NCBI GenBank assembly: GCA_016458225.1
Contig: JAEMGR010000012.1
Location: forward strand, 62,001 to 126,000
From: Myxococcaceae bacterium JPH2
GTDB taxonomy: Bacteria > Myxococcota > Myxococcia > Myxococcales > Myxococcaceae
DNA: 64,000 nucleotides
Direction of reading: 5' to 3'
A program made the position numbers and the translations under genes. Position 1 is the first letter of the stretch, and each line of letters starts with the position of its first letter. Of this stretch, positions 7,501-15,583 are shown one piece after another. The notes under the pieces were generated by a model, which did not search any database, was not told the origin of the DNA, and worked only from the letters and a program-made list of their open reading frames with translations.

Positions 7501-10020
7501 CGGGCCCTTCTCCAGGTCGAACGGGCGGCGAGCCTCGGCGGACAGGTGCTCCAGCACCTGCGCCTCGCTCCAGCCCGCCGCGTCCGTGGTCGCGAAGTCG
7601 AGCGGGAGCTGCGGGTGCACGCGCTGCACGGGGCCCGTGGCGCCCATGGCGAACGTGGTGCGCAGGGCGGGGTGCCGCGCGACGATGGACTCGAACGCGC
7701 CGCGCAGCGCCGTGGCATCCAAGGCCCCGCGCACGCGCACCGCGACGGGCACGTGGTAGGCCGCGCTCTCGGGCGCGAGCTGCTGGAGGAACCAGAGGGA
7801 CTGCTGGCCGCCAGACAGCGGAGCGTCACCGCTCTGCTGCGCGGCCGCCACCGGGCCCGAGGCGCGGGACGACGCGGGCGCGGACAGGAGTGCCTCCACG
7901 ACCTCGGCCAGCTTCGCGAGCGGAACGCCCTGGAGGATGTCCGACAGGGGCACGTCCACGCCCAGGCTCGCGTCCAGGCCGCTCTTGAAGTCCACCGCCA
8001 TGAGGGAGTCGACCCCGTAGGCGTGGAGGGGCTTGGACGGATCCACCTGCGACGTGGGCAGGCGCAGCACCTGCGCGGCCTGCTCCTGGAGGAACACGGT
8101 CAGCATCGCGCGGCGCGCGGTGGGGTCCTGCACCGCGGCCAGCATCTTCTGGATGAAGCTGGGCTCACGCGCGGGCTGCGGCGCGGCCTCGGCCTGGTGC
8201 GTCTGCGCGGTGGCCGCGGCGGGGGCCGTGGGCGCGGTGCTGGTGAGGATGCTCTGGTGCAGCGCCTCCAGCGTGCCGGCGACGAACTCGGCGCGCGCGG
8301 CGAAGCGCTGGATCTTGCCGCTGGACGTCTTGGGGATGGCTCCGGCGCCCAGGATGACGACGCCGTAGAGCTGCAGCTCGTGCTGATCCGCCACGTTCTG
8401 CCGGATGGACTGCGCGAGCGCGTCCAGGTCCAGGCCGCCCGACTCGACGGCGCGGCGGTCGACCTCGGTCACCGCGACGAGGCGCTCCTCGTCTCCCAGC
8501 TCCACGGAGAACGCCGCGGTGCAACCCGGGCGGATGGCCTGGTGGGTGAGCTCCACCGTCCGCTCGATGTCCTGCGGGTAGTGGTTGCGGCCTCGGATGA
8601 TGATGAGGTCCTTGAGGCGGCCGGTGACGAACAGCTCGCCGTCCGAGAGGAAGCCCAGGTCGCCGGTGCGCAGGAACTCGGTGGGGTCCTCCGTGCCCGC
8701 GAGCTTCCCGTGGAAGGTGGCCGCGGACTGCTCGGGGCGGTTCCAGTAGCCCTGAGCCACGCTGGGGCCGGACACCCAGATTTCACCCACCGCGCCCGGA
8801 GCGCACGGCGCGCCGGTCTCCGGGCTCGCGATGACGATGCGCTGATCCGGCAGGTTGCGGCCCGAGCCCACCTGCGTCTGCGCGCCCGGCGCCCCCGGCG
8901 TCAGGTACTCCACGCGGTTCTGCTTGAGCGCGGCGCCGTTCACGGTGCGCTGGGTGGGCAGCTCGTCCTTGTGGCCACCCGAGGCGATGAGCGTGCCCTC
9001 GGCGAGGCCGTAGCACGGGTAGATGGCCTCGGACTTGAAGCCCGAGGGACCGAAGGCCTCCGCGAAGCGCGTGAGCGTGTCCGGGTGGATGGGCTCGGCG
9101 CCGTTGAAGGCGAGGTTCCACCGGCTCAGGTCCAGCGCGGCGCGCTCCTCGGGCGTGGACTTGCGCACGCACAGGTCGAACGCGAAGTTGGGTCCGCCGC
9201 TCGTGGTGGCGCGGTAGCGCGAGATGGCGTTGAGCCAGCGCATGGGCCGCTTGAGGAAGTCCACCGGCGAGAACAGCACCACCGGGAAGCCGCCATACAG
9301 CGGCTGGAGGATGCCACCGATGAGCCCCATGTCGTGGTACGGCGGCAGCCAGATGACGCCCTGGCTCTCTTTCGAGTGCCCGAAGCACTGGTAGATCAGC
9401 TTCGAGTTGTGCAGCAGGTTGGAGTGCGTGAGCACCACGCCCTTGGGCGAGGACGTGGAGCCGGACGTGTACTGGAGGAACACGCGCGTGCCGGCGTCCA
9501 CGGTGGGCTCGCGCCAGCCCTCGGCGACTTCCGCGTCCAGCGTGTCCGTGGCCATCCAGTGCAGCGAGCGCAGCTCCGGGGCCTGCTCGAACAGCATCTC
9601 GGCCATGCCGTAGATGAAGTCCGTGGTGAGCGCGACGGTGGCCTGCGCGTCCTGGCAGATGGCCAGGAGGCGCGGCATCGTGCGGCCCAGGCGCATGGGG
9701 TCCGGCGGATAGATGGGCACCGCGATGACGCCCGCGTAGAGGCAGCCGAAGAAGCCCGCGATGTAGTCGAGCCCCGGCGGATACAGCAGCAGCGCCCGCT
9801 GTCCTTGCGCCCCGCGCGCCTGGAGCGCCGCCGCGATGGCGCGCGCCTTGCGATCCAGCTCCGCGTAGGTGAGGTGCGCTTCCTCGCTGTCGCCATCGAC
9901 GAGGAACGTGAAGCCGCGCAGGTCCGGCTGGAGCCGGGCACGCGTGCGCAGCAACTCCACGAGCGTGGAGCACGAGACGTCGGTTGCCGACGTGAAAGCG
10001 GAAATCGGGCCAGAGGACAT
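4570..10020 (-). CDS. Hybrid FAAL-ACP-C-A-PCP nonribosomal peptide synthetase (lipo-initiation module)
   Basis: This 1,816-residue enzyme should activate a fatty acid, load it on its own carrier and condense it with an amino-type substrate. Residues about 25-600 form a fatty acyl-AMP ligase: YTSGSTSSPKG, then WLPPYHDMGLIGG and the FAAL-type stretch around SGGPNFAFDLC, ending with the Lys motif TSSGKIQR. An ACP follows with GVDSLMA (Ser near 672). The condensation domain spans about 740-1170 with HHIVTDFWS near 861. The adenylation domain runs about 1190-1690, with YTSGSTGQPKG, NGYGLTETT, YRTGD, RGFRIELGE and the Lys in PHGKVDAK. The last domain is a PCP, FFELGGNSM (Ser near 1742). In the A4 region SSASFVGEI replaces the usual FDxSxxE, so the Asp that binds the alpha-amino group appears to be Ala and the substrate cannot be read off. 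The ATG start has AGGAG about 10 nt upstream. The C-terminal tail is rich in Arg, Lys and Gln. Confidence 0.96.
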   Translation of the reverse strand: MSSGPISAFTSATDVSCSTLVELLRTRARLQPDLRGFTFLVDGDSEEAHLTYAELDRKARAIAAALQARGAQGQRALLLYPPGLDYIAGFFGCLYAGVIAVPIYPPDPMRLGRTMPRLLAICQDAQATVALTTDFIYGMAEMLFEQAPELRSLHWMATDTLDAEVAEGWREPTVDAGTRVFLQYTSGSTSSPKGVVLTHSNLLHNSKLIYQCFGHSKESQGVIWLPPYHDMGLIGGILQPLYGGFPVVLFSPVDFLKRPMRWLNAISRYRATTSGGPNFAFDLCVRKSTPEERAALDLSRWNLAFNGAEPIHPDTLTRFAEAFGPSGFKSEAIYPCYGLAEGTLIASGGHKDELPTQRTVNGAALKQNRVEYLTPGAPGAQTQVGSGRNLPDQRIVIASPETGAPCAPGAVGEIWVSGPSVAQGYWNRPEQSAATFHGKLAGTEDPTEFLRTGDLGFLSDGELFVTGRLKDLIIIRGRNHYPQDIERTVELTHQAIRPGCTAAFSVELGDEERLVAVTEVDRRAVESGGLDLDALAQSIRQNVADQHELQLYGVVILGAGAIPKTSSGKIQRFAARAEFVAGTLEALHQSILTSTAPTAPAAATAQTHQAEAAPQPAREPSFIQKMLAAVQDPTARRAMLTVFLQEQAAQVLRLPTSQVDPSKPLHAYGVDSLMAVDFKSGLDASLGVDVPLSDILQGVPLAKLAEVVEALLSAPASSRASGPVAAAQQSGDAPLSGGQQSLWFLQQLAPESAAYHVPVAVRVRGALDATALRGAFESIVARHPALRTTFAMGATGPVQRVHPQLPLDFATTDAAGWSEAQVLEHLSAEARRPFDLEKGPLLRVRLFTRAADDHALLIALHHIVTDFWSLAVMAEELDALYPALRLGKQPALAAPSRSYADYARWQAEMLAGARGAALEKYWREQLSGPLPVLELPTDRPRPPVQTYHGQVFATRLDAKLTEAVKALAREQGATPNMVLQASFQALLHRYTGQQDFTLGVVSAGRGRAELAQVTGYFVNPLVVRTRPSPTLSFTDYLAQTRTTMLGALEHQDYPFSTLVDRIQPVRDQSRSPLFQVMFVYQRASKLDERGLTPFSLDIPGARAQVAGLPIESLVLEHQDAQFDLTLTMGEADGELVASFEFNTDLFDAATVERMAGHLRTLLTGIVAHPSQSLAALPVLTKAEQQQLLETWRGPRVPLTDADMLPALFAAQVARTPENIAVFFQDASLSYRELSQRAGHLAVWLREHGVKPGDVVGLCLERSVETLVSVLGVLSAGAAYAPIDPAYPAERLAFILEDAQAALLLTHSSLRRVLPSGAATRLVNVDQDIDWSAAASTSLPAPAVAKAGDLACLVYTSGSTGQPKGVMLEHGGLANLVRSFLESYHPDAGDRMLPLTSVSSASFVGEILPLLCVGGALVLPTEDEILDQEKLFGLISRHTVSIVSTVPAVIAGLNARKDELPPLKLVLSGGEALVAGDVEKLLGTTPVVNGYGLTETTVCTTYHHLKVEDLQGHTWVPIGRPIINTDVYVLDGERNLLPVGAPGELYVGGLGLARGYWRRPELTSERFVANPFQPGSRLYRTGDMARWSTEGVLEFLSRADDQVKIRGFRIELGEVAAAVRRHPAVREAFLMAREDSPGDKRLVAYVVLGEPAPTHTDLHAFLSEALPPYMLPSAYVPLASLPLTPHGKVDAKALPAPEGAKLATAAAYAPPQSAVERSVATIWQSVLKVERVGLHDNFFELGGNSMLIAQAHRRLREELGANLALVDMFKFTTVSALAQHLSRKDEDSGAAAQKLKDEAERRRAAQARRQQARGRGK

Positions 10021-10181
10021 GAGGCCTACTCCTGGGCAGCGGCGGTGGGGCGCCGTTTCACGCTCCGGCGGGAACCGGGGGGCGGGCGGGGCGCGGATTC
10101 AACGCAGGGGTGAACGTTCCTGAAAAGGGCGAAATAGCATTCCAGCCCGGTCTGACAGGGCCTCAGTAGGGAGGCCGCGCC

Positions 10182-10209
10182 ATACACCGACTGTGAATCG
10201 GCCGTGTAT
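10182..10209. promoter_or_regulatory. Imperfect dyad, possible operator upstream of the NRPS-PKS operon
   Basis: ATACACCGA at 10182-10190 faces TCGGCCGTGTAT at 10198-10209. The arms pair as ATACA and CCGA with a 3-nt bulge on the right side. The site is 160-190 bp upstream of the FAAL-NRPS start codon, a plausible place for a regulator to bind. No regulator gene is visible nearby, so this is a weak inference from symmetry and position. Confidence 0.3.
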
Positions 10210-10656
10210 CGCGCATGTCTTGCTCCGGTGAATCTTTGGAGCTGCGCCGAGGCGCGCGGTGGAGCAGGGCCCCGAGGGGCTCGCTAAGTGGGCGGGTGAT
10301 TCCAGGCTGGGATGTCATCGCGGATAGGAGGCCTCACGCAGTGCGGCGCACCGATCTTCTCCCGCGAAACTGGAAACATGCAAACACCCCAATAGGTCAG
10401 AAGCATGAGCGCACCCGACAAGGAAGCCGTTCCTGACTTTCTAAGAAACGTGGCACAGCTTCTCTCTCCACGGGAACACGCGCGGGGTGTGAGTTCTCGG
10501 GTGCGCCCTACCTCAAAGGGTGGCCTCGCCAGCGATGTTGATTCCGCCAATAAATAATCAGGAAATTCTTGTTTGGAATGGAGTGCGACTTAATCCAGAC
10601 GACGCGCCGCGCGTACGGGTCGGCGAGCGAGCGCGAGGGCTCGTCGCCGCCCGTGA

Positions 10657-10698
10657 GATCCACGAGCGGATCAGGCGTGGAGGGTGTGCTCGTGGATC
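10657..10698 (-). terminator. Hairpin downstream of the lipoprotein gene
   Basis: A perfect 10-bp inverted repeat, GATCCACGAG (10657-10666) and CTCGTGGATC (10689-10698), encloses a 22-nt loop. It starts 12 nt after the lipoprotein stop codon on the minus strand. No U-run follows, so it may act as a Rho-assisted or RNA-stabilising 3' structure. Confidence 0.55.
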
Positions 10699-10710
10699 AG
10701 CCCCGAGGCA

Positions 10711-12240
10711 TCAGGGGAGGAGGCAGGTGCGGGTGACTTCGAGGGTGTGCCCCTTCTCGTCACTGCGCATGTAGAAGGCCGCTTGTCTCCGTGCTCCTAC
10801 GTCCTCGAGCAGCACCCATTGCGCGTAAGGGACGAGGGGAATGGGCTCGGCCTGGGGCGTCTGTTGAACGGCGGCGTAGCCTTCGCTCTGGGTCCAGAGC
10901 CAGCCGTGGTACTTCACTGGGCTGGGACTCGGCGGAAGGCCCTGCTTGGCGAGCCACGCGACCTGGAGCCCCTGCGGACTGGCTCGGGCACCTGTCCAGA
11001 AGACCGTCGAGTTCGGGCCGCTGAGTGTCTCCGCCCAGAGTTCCGGTCGCCCTCCCGCGAAGGGATTCTTCAAGACAGTCAGTTGCCGCGCGGTCGTTGA
11101 GTAGTCCCGCATGACGAGTGCAATCGAGTCGTGGGGATCTCCTCCTCCCGCACCCAGTTCGACGGCCTTGAGATTCGGAAACTCGCTCGCGACGAGAACT
11201 CGCTCTGGATCAATCGGGACAAGCTCTCGGTCAAAGCGGCGCACGTGAACCGTGGTGGGGGAGCCGGGCGGAATCGGCTCGAGGAGGGTCTCCTCCATCA
11301 CGACCAAGAACTCGCCGTTGCGCAGCCCCAACAACGCGGATGGATACAGACCGCTCGTCGCGGAGCTGAACAAGAGCGTCGGGCCCGTGTGGGTTTGTCC
11401 AGTTACATCCTGGACGAGGCCGTAGATGTTCGAGACATGTTCCGGGGAAATCTCCCTCCAGGTGGTGAGCAGTGCGGTGCCATCGGTCGAACTCGTGGCG
11501 CGCGCTGAATAGGGCGCGACGTTGCGTGCGAAGACGGCTTGTTCCTCCTGGTCCGTCCGCGACGCACCGGTCTCAGTGAGCGGCCGCAGAAACGCTTTCG
11601 TTGTCCCGGGCCGCGGCCATGATGAATCGTCGTACCGCGCGTAGAACAGCGCTGGCCCTTGATTGGTGCGCACCAACTGGCTGGTCACGGAGTCTCGCCA
11701 GGGGGCGGGATCATCCGTGGCGAGAGGAATCTCCGAGACGCCCATCAACTTCCCTTGTCGATCCACATGCAGCACGCGGACGACATGCGGCGTGTCGAAC
11801 ACCGCCACGAGGATGCCGTCGGCCACCGCGAGGCTGCTGGCCATGCCGCTGTGCAGTTCGCCATTCAGTCGCGTGACGGTGCGGGTGACCGACGGATCCG
11901 CGACGCCATCACAGTCGTTGTCGAGGTCGTCGCAGCGGGTCTCGACCTCTTCGTAGCCCGGGCCATAGGACAGGGCCGTGCAGACGCTCTCATAGACGCC
12001 GTCGACCATGGCCCGCTGCGCCCCACCGCAGACGCCGCGCGTCTTCTCGCACGGCGCGGGCCCCGCGTCCGGAGTCCCCGCGTCGTCGATTCCACTGTCC
12101 GGTGTGTTCGCGTCGTCGATCGGGGCTTCCGTGCCCGCGTCCACCTCCGAGCCGTTCTTTTCACCCGAGCAGCCAGCCAGGCACAGGAGTGCTCCGACCA
12201 TCCCGGCGAGAAGCCGATTCCCACCCACGCGCATCCTCAT
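10711..12240 (-). CDS. Secreted lipoprotein with MopE-type metal-binding motif
   Basis: The 509-residue protein begins MRMRVGGNRLLAGMVG and has a lipobox LAGC about 25 residues in, so it should be exported and lipidated. The ATG at 12240 is chosen because GGGAG lies about 8 nt upstream; longer open frames reach 12471 but lack a ribosome-binding site and would bury the signal peptide. After the Cys comes a low-complexity linker of Asp, Ala, Pro and Thr (repeats like DDANTPDSG), then a CDDLDNDCDG motif typical of the MopE/'putative metal-binding motif' proteins of deltaproteobacteria. The remaining 350 residues look like a beta-rich domain with no family I can name. In MopE-like proteins the Cys/Asp motif is linked to metal binding; that role here is inferred. 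It is transcribed toward the NRPS gene but is separated from it by 690 bp and a hairpin. Confidence 0.85.
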   Translation of the reverse strand: MRMRVGGNRLLAGMVGALLCLAGCSGEKNGSEVDAGTEAPIDDANTPDSGIDDAGTPDAGPAPCEKTRGVCGGAQRAMVDGVYESVCTALSYGPGYEEVETRCDDLDNDCDGVADPSVTRTVTRLNGELHSGMASSLAVADGILVAVFDTPHVVRVLHVDRQGKLMGVSEIPLATDDPAPWRDSVTSQLVRTNQGPALFYARYDDSSWPRPGTTKAFLRPLTETGASRTDQEEQAVFARNVAPYSARATSSTDGTALLTTWREISPEHVSNIYGLVQDVTGQTHTGPTLLFSSATSGLYPSALLGLRNGEFLVVMEETLLEPIPPGSPTTVHVRRFDRELVPIDPERVLVASEFPNLKAVELGAGGGDPHDSIALVMRDYSTTARQLTVLKNPFAGGRPELWAETLSGPNSTVFWTGARASPQGLQVAWLAKQGLPPSPSPVKYHGWLWTQSEGYAAVQQTPQAEPIPLVPYAQWVLLEDVGARRQAAFYMRSDEKGHTLEVTRTCLLP

Positions 12241-12442
12241 TCCAATCTCCCTCACGCCCCGGCCCCATCGCCTGCCTGCACCATAACCGAGCATCCGCCC
12301 TCCTCGATGACAGTCGCGGCGGGCGAGAGGACGACCCCCACGACGCCCTGTCGTCGAGGGAGCAGGGGATGGGCCCCCGTTGCGGGAATACCGGCGCGCC
12401 TCACCTTTGCGCGAGCACGCACCCGTCACACCGGAGGATGTC

Positions 12443-12874
12443 ATGGCGCACTCGGACGTCGACACGCTCAACTCCTTCCTTCGCGGAGAACTCTCCGCCG
12501 TCGAGACCTACCGGCATGCCCTCGGGCACGTGAAGGCGGACCTGGCTCGCACGGAGCTGGATGGCTGCCTCCACGACCACGAGCACCGCGTGGAGATGTT
12601 GCGTGAGCGCATCACCCGACTGGGCGGCTCCCCGGCCGAGGGCTCCGGCATGTGGGGCACCTTCGCGGAGTTGGTGCAGCAGGGCGCGGACATGCTGGGC
12701 GAGAAGTCCGCCATCCAAGCCCTGGAGCACGACGAGGACCACGGCCTCGCGGACTATCAGCGCGACGTGGACAAGCTGCACGGCGAGGCGCGTCGCTTCG
12801 TGAAGATGGAGCTGTTGCCCGCGCAGAAGCGCACGCACGAGCGCCTGAGCAAGCTCAAGCGCACCCTGCACTGA
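12443..12874 (+). CDS. DUF2383/ferritin-like four-helix protein
   Basis: The 143-residue protein is almost entirely helical and carries acidic/His pairs spaced as in ferritin-like bundles: RGELSAVETYRHAL near the N-terminus, CLHDHEHRVEML, and LEHDEDHGLADYQ. This fits the DUF2383 (PA2169-like) family, whose members are small ferritin-like proteins often linked to stress. The start is the ATG with CCGGAGG six nt upstream; an earlier in-frame ATG at 12380 has none. It is divergent from the lipoprotein gene, with about 200 bp between them for both promoters. Metal binding is inferred from the Glu/His pattern and the biological role is unknown. Confidence 0.8.
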   Translation: MAHSDVDTLNSFLRGELSAVETYRHALGHVKADLARTELDGCLHDHEHRVEMLRERITRLGGSPAEGSGMWGTFAELVQQGADMLGEKSAIQALEHDEDHGLADYQRDVDKLHGEARRFVKMELLPAQKRTHERLSKLKRTLH

Positions 12875-13075
12875 CGCGCGTCGTGTTTCGGACGAGGCCT
12901 CGCCCGGAGGCGGCACTCGAGACCGGGGCAATGCGCCGTCGCTGGACGCACGGGGGCGCTTGCCCCCGCCCTCCGTGGCACGTCGCACACCCTACGTCAC
13001 CGGGCCTGGAGGTTCGGGTCCCGCCTGCGATATGGGCTGGCCCGTCCTATGGGAGGAGAGGCCGGGAGACGAGGC

Positions 13076-13882
13076 ATGCCGTTCGAGAGCGCCGACGACG
13101 CGCGCGCGGAGCCTCCTGCCCGCGAGTCCTCCCCGGATGCTTCGCGGGGGCTGACCTCGTCGGAGGCCGCCTCCCCCTTGCTCGCGGATGGCAGCCACGT
13201 GGCCGGCGCGCTCGCGGTCAGCGTCGAGGCCCTCTTCCGCGCCTCGGAGCGGGCCCTGCAGTGGGCCTGGCGCGTGCTGCAGCTCGCGCGCGCGAACACC
13301 GAGCCCACCCTGCCTGGCGCGCGTGACATCCCCGCCGAGGCGCGCGCCAGCGTGCTCGAGTTCCTGGATCACATCCCGCCCCATGTGCGGCGCGGCGTGG
13401 TGGAGCTGCTGGGCTTCTGCAACCTCTGGCAGGCCGTCTGCGCGCGGCTCTCCCGCGTGCCGGTGCGCGCGGGAGACGAGGCCTCCTGGCGTCAGCTCGG
13501 CGAGGACGTTCAGCTGCTTCAGCGCGCCGCTCAGGCCCGCCTGGGCACGGCGTTCGCGCTGGAGCAGGGCCTGCTCATGCACCTGGGCCGGTTGCGCGAG
13601 CTGTGTCGCGCCGAGGGCCCCGCGTCCGCGGAGCTGCGCGCGAGCATCGAGTCCTTCACGCGCGGGGTCGCCGAGGTCATGGCCTCGTCCAGCGCGGTGC
13701 GCCGCGCCTGGGAGTCCACCGCGGAGGATCTGTCCGAGTCCGCGTCGTGGCTGGGCGCGGGCGACCCGGGCTTCATCGCGTGGTTGGCCGAGCACCTCAT
13801 GACGCTCGAGCCCGCGTGGCGTCAGGCCCACGCCTCCGCGCGCTGGCTCCAGGAAGTGGGCGGGCTGGCCGGCCACCCTTGA
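13076..13882 (+). CDS. Hypothetical helical protein
   Basis: The protein has 268 residues, no signal peptide and no membrane segment. The first 45 residues are polar and probably disordered (many Glu, Asp, Pro, Ser). The rest is predicted helix, rich in Ala, Leu, Arg and Glu, with phrases such as VLEFLDHIPPHVRRGVVEL and TRGVAEVMASSS. The ATG at 13076 is preferred because GGGAGACGAGGC precedes it; the in-frame ATG at 13049 has no comparable site. The opposite strand also has a long open frame (13876-12992), but its Arg/His/Gln-rich composition marks it as a shadow. It is convergent with the Cys-rich gene, 16 bp apart. I do not recognise a family. Confidence 0.7.
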   Translation: MPFESADDARAEPPARESSPDASRGLTSSEAASPLLADGSHVAGALAVSVEALFRASERALQWAWRVLQLARANTEPTLPGARDIPAEARASVLEFLDHIPPHVRRGVVELLGFCNLWQAVCARLSRVPVRAGDEASWRQLGEDVQLLQRAAQARLGTAFALEQGLLMHLGRLRELCRAEGPASAELRASIESFTRGVAEVMASSSAVRRAWESTAEDLSESASWLGAGDPGFIAWLAEHLMTLEPAWRQAHASARWLQEVGGLAGHP

Positions 13883-13898
13883 GGCCGGCCCGGCCGCG

Positions 13899-14993
13899 CT
13901 ACGGCTCCACGAGGATGCGGTGCCGGTACAGCTCCAGCAGCACGTCCTCCAGCAGGTCCGCCTGCTTCAGCGTGCGCAGCCGCTCTCGGACGACGTCCAC
14001 GGGGTCGGTGCCGGTGAACTCCACGAGCAGCGCGTAGGCCTCACCTGGCAGCGCCACCGCGTCGAACTCGCTGTACGCGCCCAGGGCCACGCTGCCATCG
14101 GGCAGCCACTTCACGGTGGCCTCGGGGCTGAAGCGCAGCACGCGAGGCAGGCGGGGCGCGTTGGCCGAGTGCTGCAGCTTCTCCAACACGCGCAGCTCGA
14201 TGGTGCCATCCAGCCCCAGCATCTGCGTCAGGCCCTCGGGCGGCAGCGCGCTCACCACGTCGTAGCAAGCCCGATAGAAGTCGCGCTCCCGGCCCGCGTG
14301 CGCGCGCCACAGCTCCGAGTACGCTCGCTCGGGAGGCGCGGCGTCATCCAGGTCCTCCACGGACAAGGGCAGGGTGGCGTTCTCCGACTTGTCCTTGCCC
14401 GTCTCGATGTACTCCGGCATCAGCTGGAGCAGCGCGTAGCGCGCGAGCTGGATCTCCGTCAGCGACAGGTACGTCTTCAATGACATCCAGAAGCGGCGCC
14501 CGTCCGCGCCCGCCACGTACTTGCAGAAATACGTGGAGCAGACCGCTTCGCGATACGCCCAGATGGTGCAACCGCCGCTGTCCTCGGCGTAGTACGGGCA
14601 GCGCAGCGAGCGCGCGCGACCGAAGAACTGGTTGCCGTTCTTGTAGAGGTAGTTGAACTTGGCCGGCGGCTTCACCCACTGCGGCGTGATGCCAATGCGG
14701 CTGTCGATCTTCTCCTCGATGCGCCGGCGCCCCTCCGCCATGGCCGGCGAGTCATCCGACAAGAGCGCGCCCACCAGGTAGTTGGGCAGCCGCGGGTAGT
14801 ACGTGCAGCACTTGGTGTCTGGCCGGAACAGCCGGTCCACGCCATCCACCGCGCCCACCGTGCCCGTCGCGCCCTGCTTGCTCATGGCGCAGTTGGCGCA
14901 GGTGGCCTTCACCTCGACGGGCACCTGCCCCTGGAAGAAGGCGGGGAACAGGTTCTGGTAGAGGGCGGGGAGGCTGTCGAGGATTCGAGGCAT
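13899..14993 (-). CDS. Cysteine-rich conserved hypothetical protein
   Basis: The 364-residue protein has cysteines grouped as in a metal or Fe-S protein: ATCANC near residue 32, TKCCTYYP near 61, RCPYY and GGCTIW near 132-142, and AVCSTYFCKY near 150. The C-terminal half has no cysteine cluster and looks like a separate mixed alpha/beta domain. The arrangement resembles YkgJ-type cysteine-cluster proteins, but that is only a resemblance. No signal peptide is seen, so it is probably cytoplasmic. It starts 29 nt after the stop codon of the DUF2378 gene on the same strand, which suggests one operon. The ATG is preceded by a pyrimidine-rich stretch, not a good Shine-Dalgarno site, so translational coupling is possible. 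Confidence 0.8.
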   Translation of the reverse strand: MPRILDSLPALYQNLFPAFFQGQVPVEVKATCANCAMSKQGATGTVGAVDGVDRLFRPDTKCCTYYPRLPNYLVGALLSDDSPAMAEGRRRIEEKIDSRIGITPQWVKPPAKFNYLYKNGNQFFGRARSLRCPYYAEDSGGCTIWAYREAVCSTYFCKYVAGADGRRFWMSLKTYLSLTEIQLARYALLQLMPEYIETGKDKSENATLPLSVEDLDDAAPPERAYSELWRAHAGRERDFYRACYDVVSALPPEGLTQMLGLDGTIELRVLEKLQHSANAPRLPRVLRFSPEATVKWLPDGSVALGAYSEFDAVALPGEAYALLVEFTGTDPVDVVRERLRTLKQADLLEDVLLELYRHRILVEP

Positions 14994-15022
14994 GGGAGGG
15001 TGTCTCGTGGGCTACAGGACCG

Positions 15023-15583
15023 TCAGGAAGACGGGTGGGTCCATTGCAGGTGATACGTGCACGCATCGGGTCCGTGGCGCGTGCGAGCCAGCGTCAGTCC
15101 CTTCACCCCGATGCGCACGAGCCCTTCCTCCAGCACGCCCTCCACGAAGCCCTCGGTCGCCTCGGGCTCGTTGAACCAGAGGTCCGCCGACGAGGCGCCC
15201 AGCACCGTCAGGCGCGTCTCCGTGAAGTTGTTGCCGCTGCGGAAGTTGTGCGTCATGCGCTCCAGCGAGCGCATGGGGCCCACCACGCGCGCGAGCGTGA
15301 GCACCGCCGCGCCCACGAGCGTCTGGGCGTAACCTTCAATCCATCGCCTGGCCAGTTGGCGCCGCGCGACGTCCGTGGGCACTCCCGGGTAGAGCGCCTG
15401 GGAGACCTCGTCCAGACACTTCACCCAGACGGGGTGGGGGTAGGCCGCGAGCAGCGGCGCCTCCACGTCCATGCCGAACTCGCGCAGTCGCCGGCGCAGG
15501 TCCGGCGACAGGTCGCGGGCGAGCGTCTTGCGATACAGGCTGTCCACGGTGTTGCCGAAGATGACGCGCTCGTCGCTGCCCAT
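15023..15583 (-). CDS. DUF2378 (TIGR02265) family protein
   Basis: The 186-residue protein follows the pattern of the myxobacterial DUF2378 family: an N-terminal FGNTVDSLYRKTL, a PLLAAYPHPVW motif, YPGVP, then a RWIEGYAQTLVG helix and the FRSGNNFTETRL signature, ending in a TYHLQW strand. Its length matches the family (about 180). The ATG at 15583 is chosen because family members begin just before FxxTVxxL and because GGGGG lies about 10 nt upstream; an in-frame ATG at 15679 would add a Cys-containing extension. Members are numerous in myxobacterial genomes and their function is unknown to me. It is the first gene of a probable pair with the Cys-rich gene and is divergent from the epimerase gene. 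Confidence 0.85.
   Translation of the reverse strand: MGSDERVIFGNTVDSLYRKTLARDLSPDLRRRLREFGMDVEAPLLAAYPHPVWVKCLDEVSQALYPGVPTDVARRQLARRWIEGYAQTLVGAAVLTLARVVGPMRSLERMTHNFRSGNNFTETRLTVLGASSADLWFNEPEATEGFVEGVLEEGLVRIGVKGLTLARTRHGPDACTYHLQWTHPSS

Larger units (their letters stand above)
10021..10710. other. 690-bp intergenic region upstream of the NRPS-PKS operon
   Basis: No convincing gene is visible here on either strand. The stretch separates the 3' end of the lipoprotein gene from the FAAL-NRPS start and must hold the operon promoter on the minus strand. It contains a strikingly A/T-rich patch at about 10541-10590 within an otherwise GC-rich window, a dyad at 10182-10209, a smaller inverted repeat GGCCTC/GAGGCC at 10159-10176, and a long hairpin at 10657-10698 next to the lipoprotein stop codon. 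I could not identify a clear -35/-10 or -24/-12 pair. Confidence 0.7.

Noticed and set aside
4606-10113. A plus-strand open frame of 1,835 codons opposite the FAAL-NRPS gene
   Set aside because: Its translation is dominated by Arg, His, Gln, Val and Leu in shadow-like runs with no domain, while the minus strand has all FAAL, C, A and PCP motifs.
10445-10470. A TGGCAC box that could be half of a sigma-54 promoter
   Set aside because: The matching GC element at the required -12 spacing is absent, and the orientation does not fit the NRPS gene.
10284-10550. An 88-codon minus-strand frame in the spacer before the NRPS gene
   Set aside because: It starts with TTG, has no ribosome-binding site, and its sequence is unlike a folded protein.
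12992-13876. A minus-strand frame opposite the helical hypothetical gene
   Set aside because: The plus frame has a good ribosome-binding site and normal composition; the minus frame is rich in Arg, Gly, Gln and His and would overlap the Cys-rich gene's 3' region without spacing.
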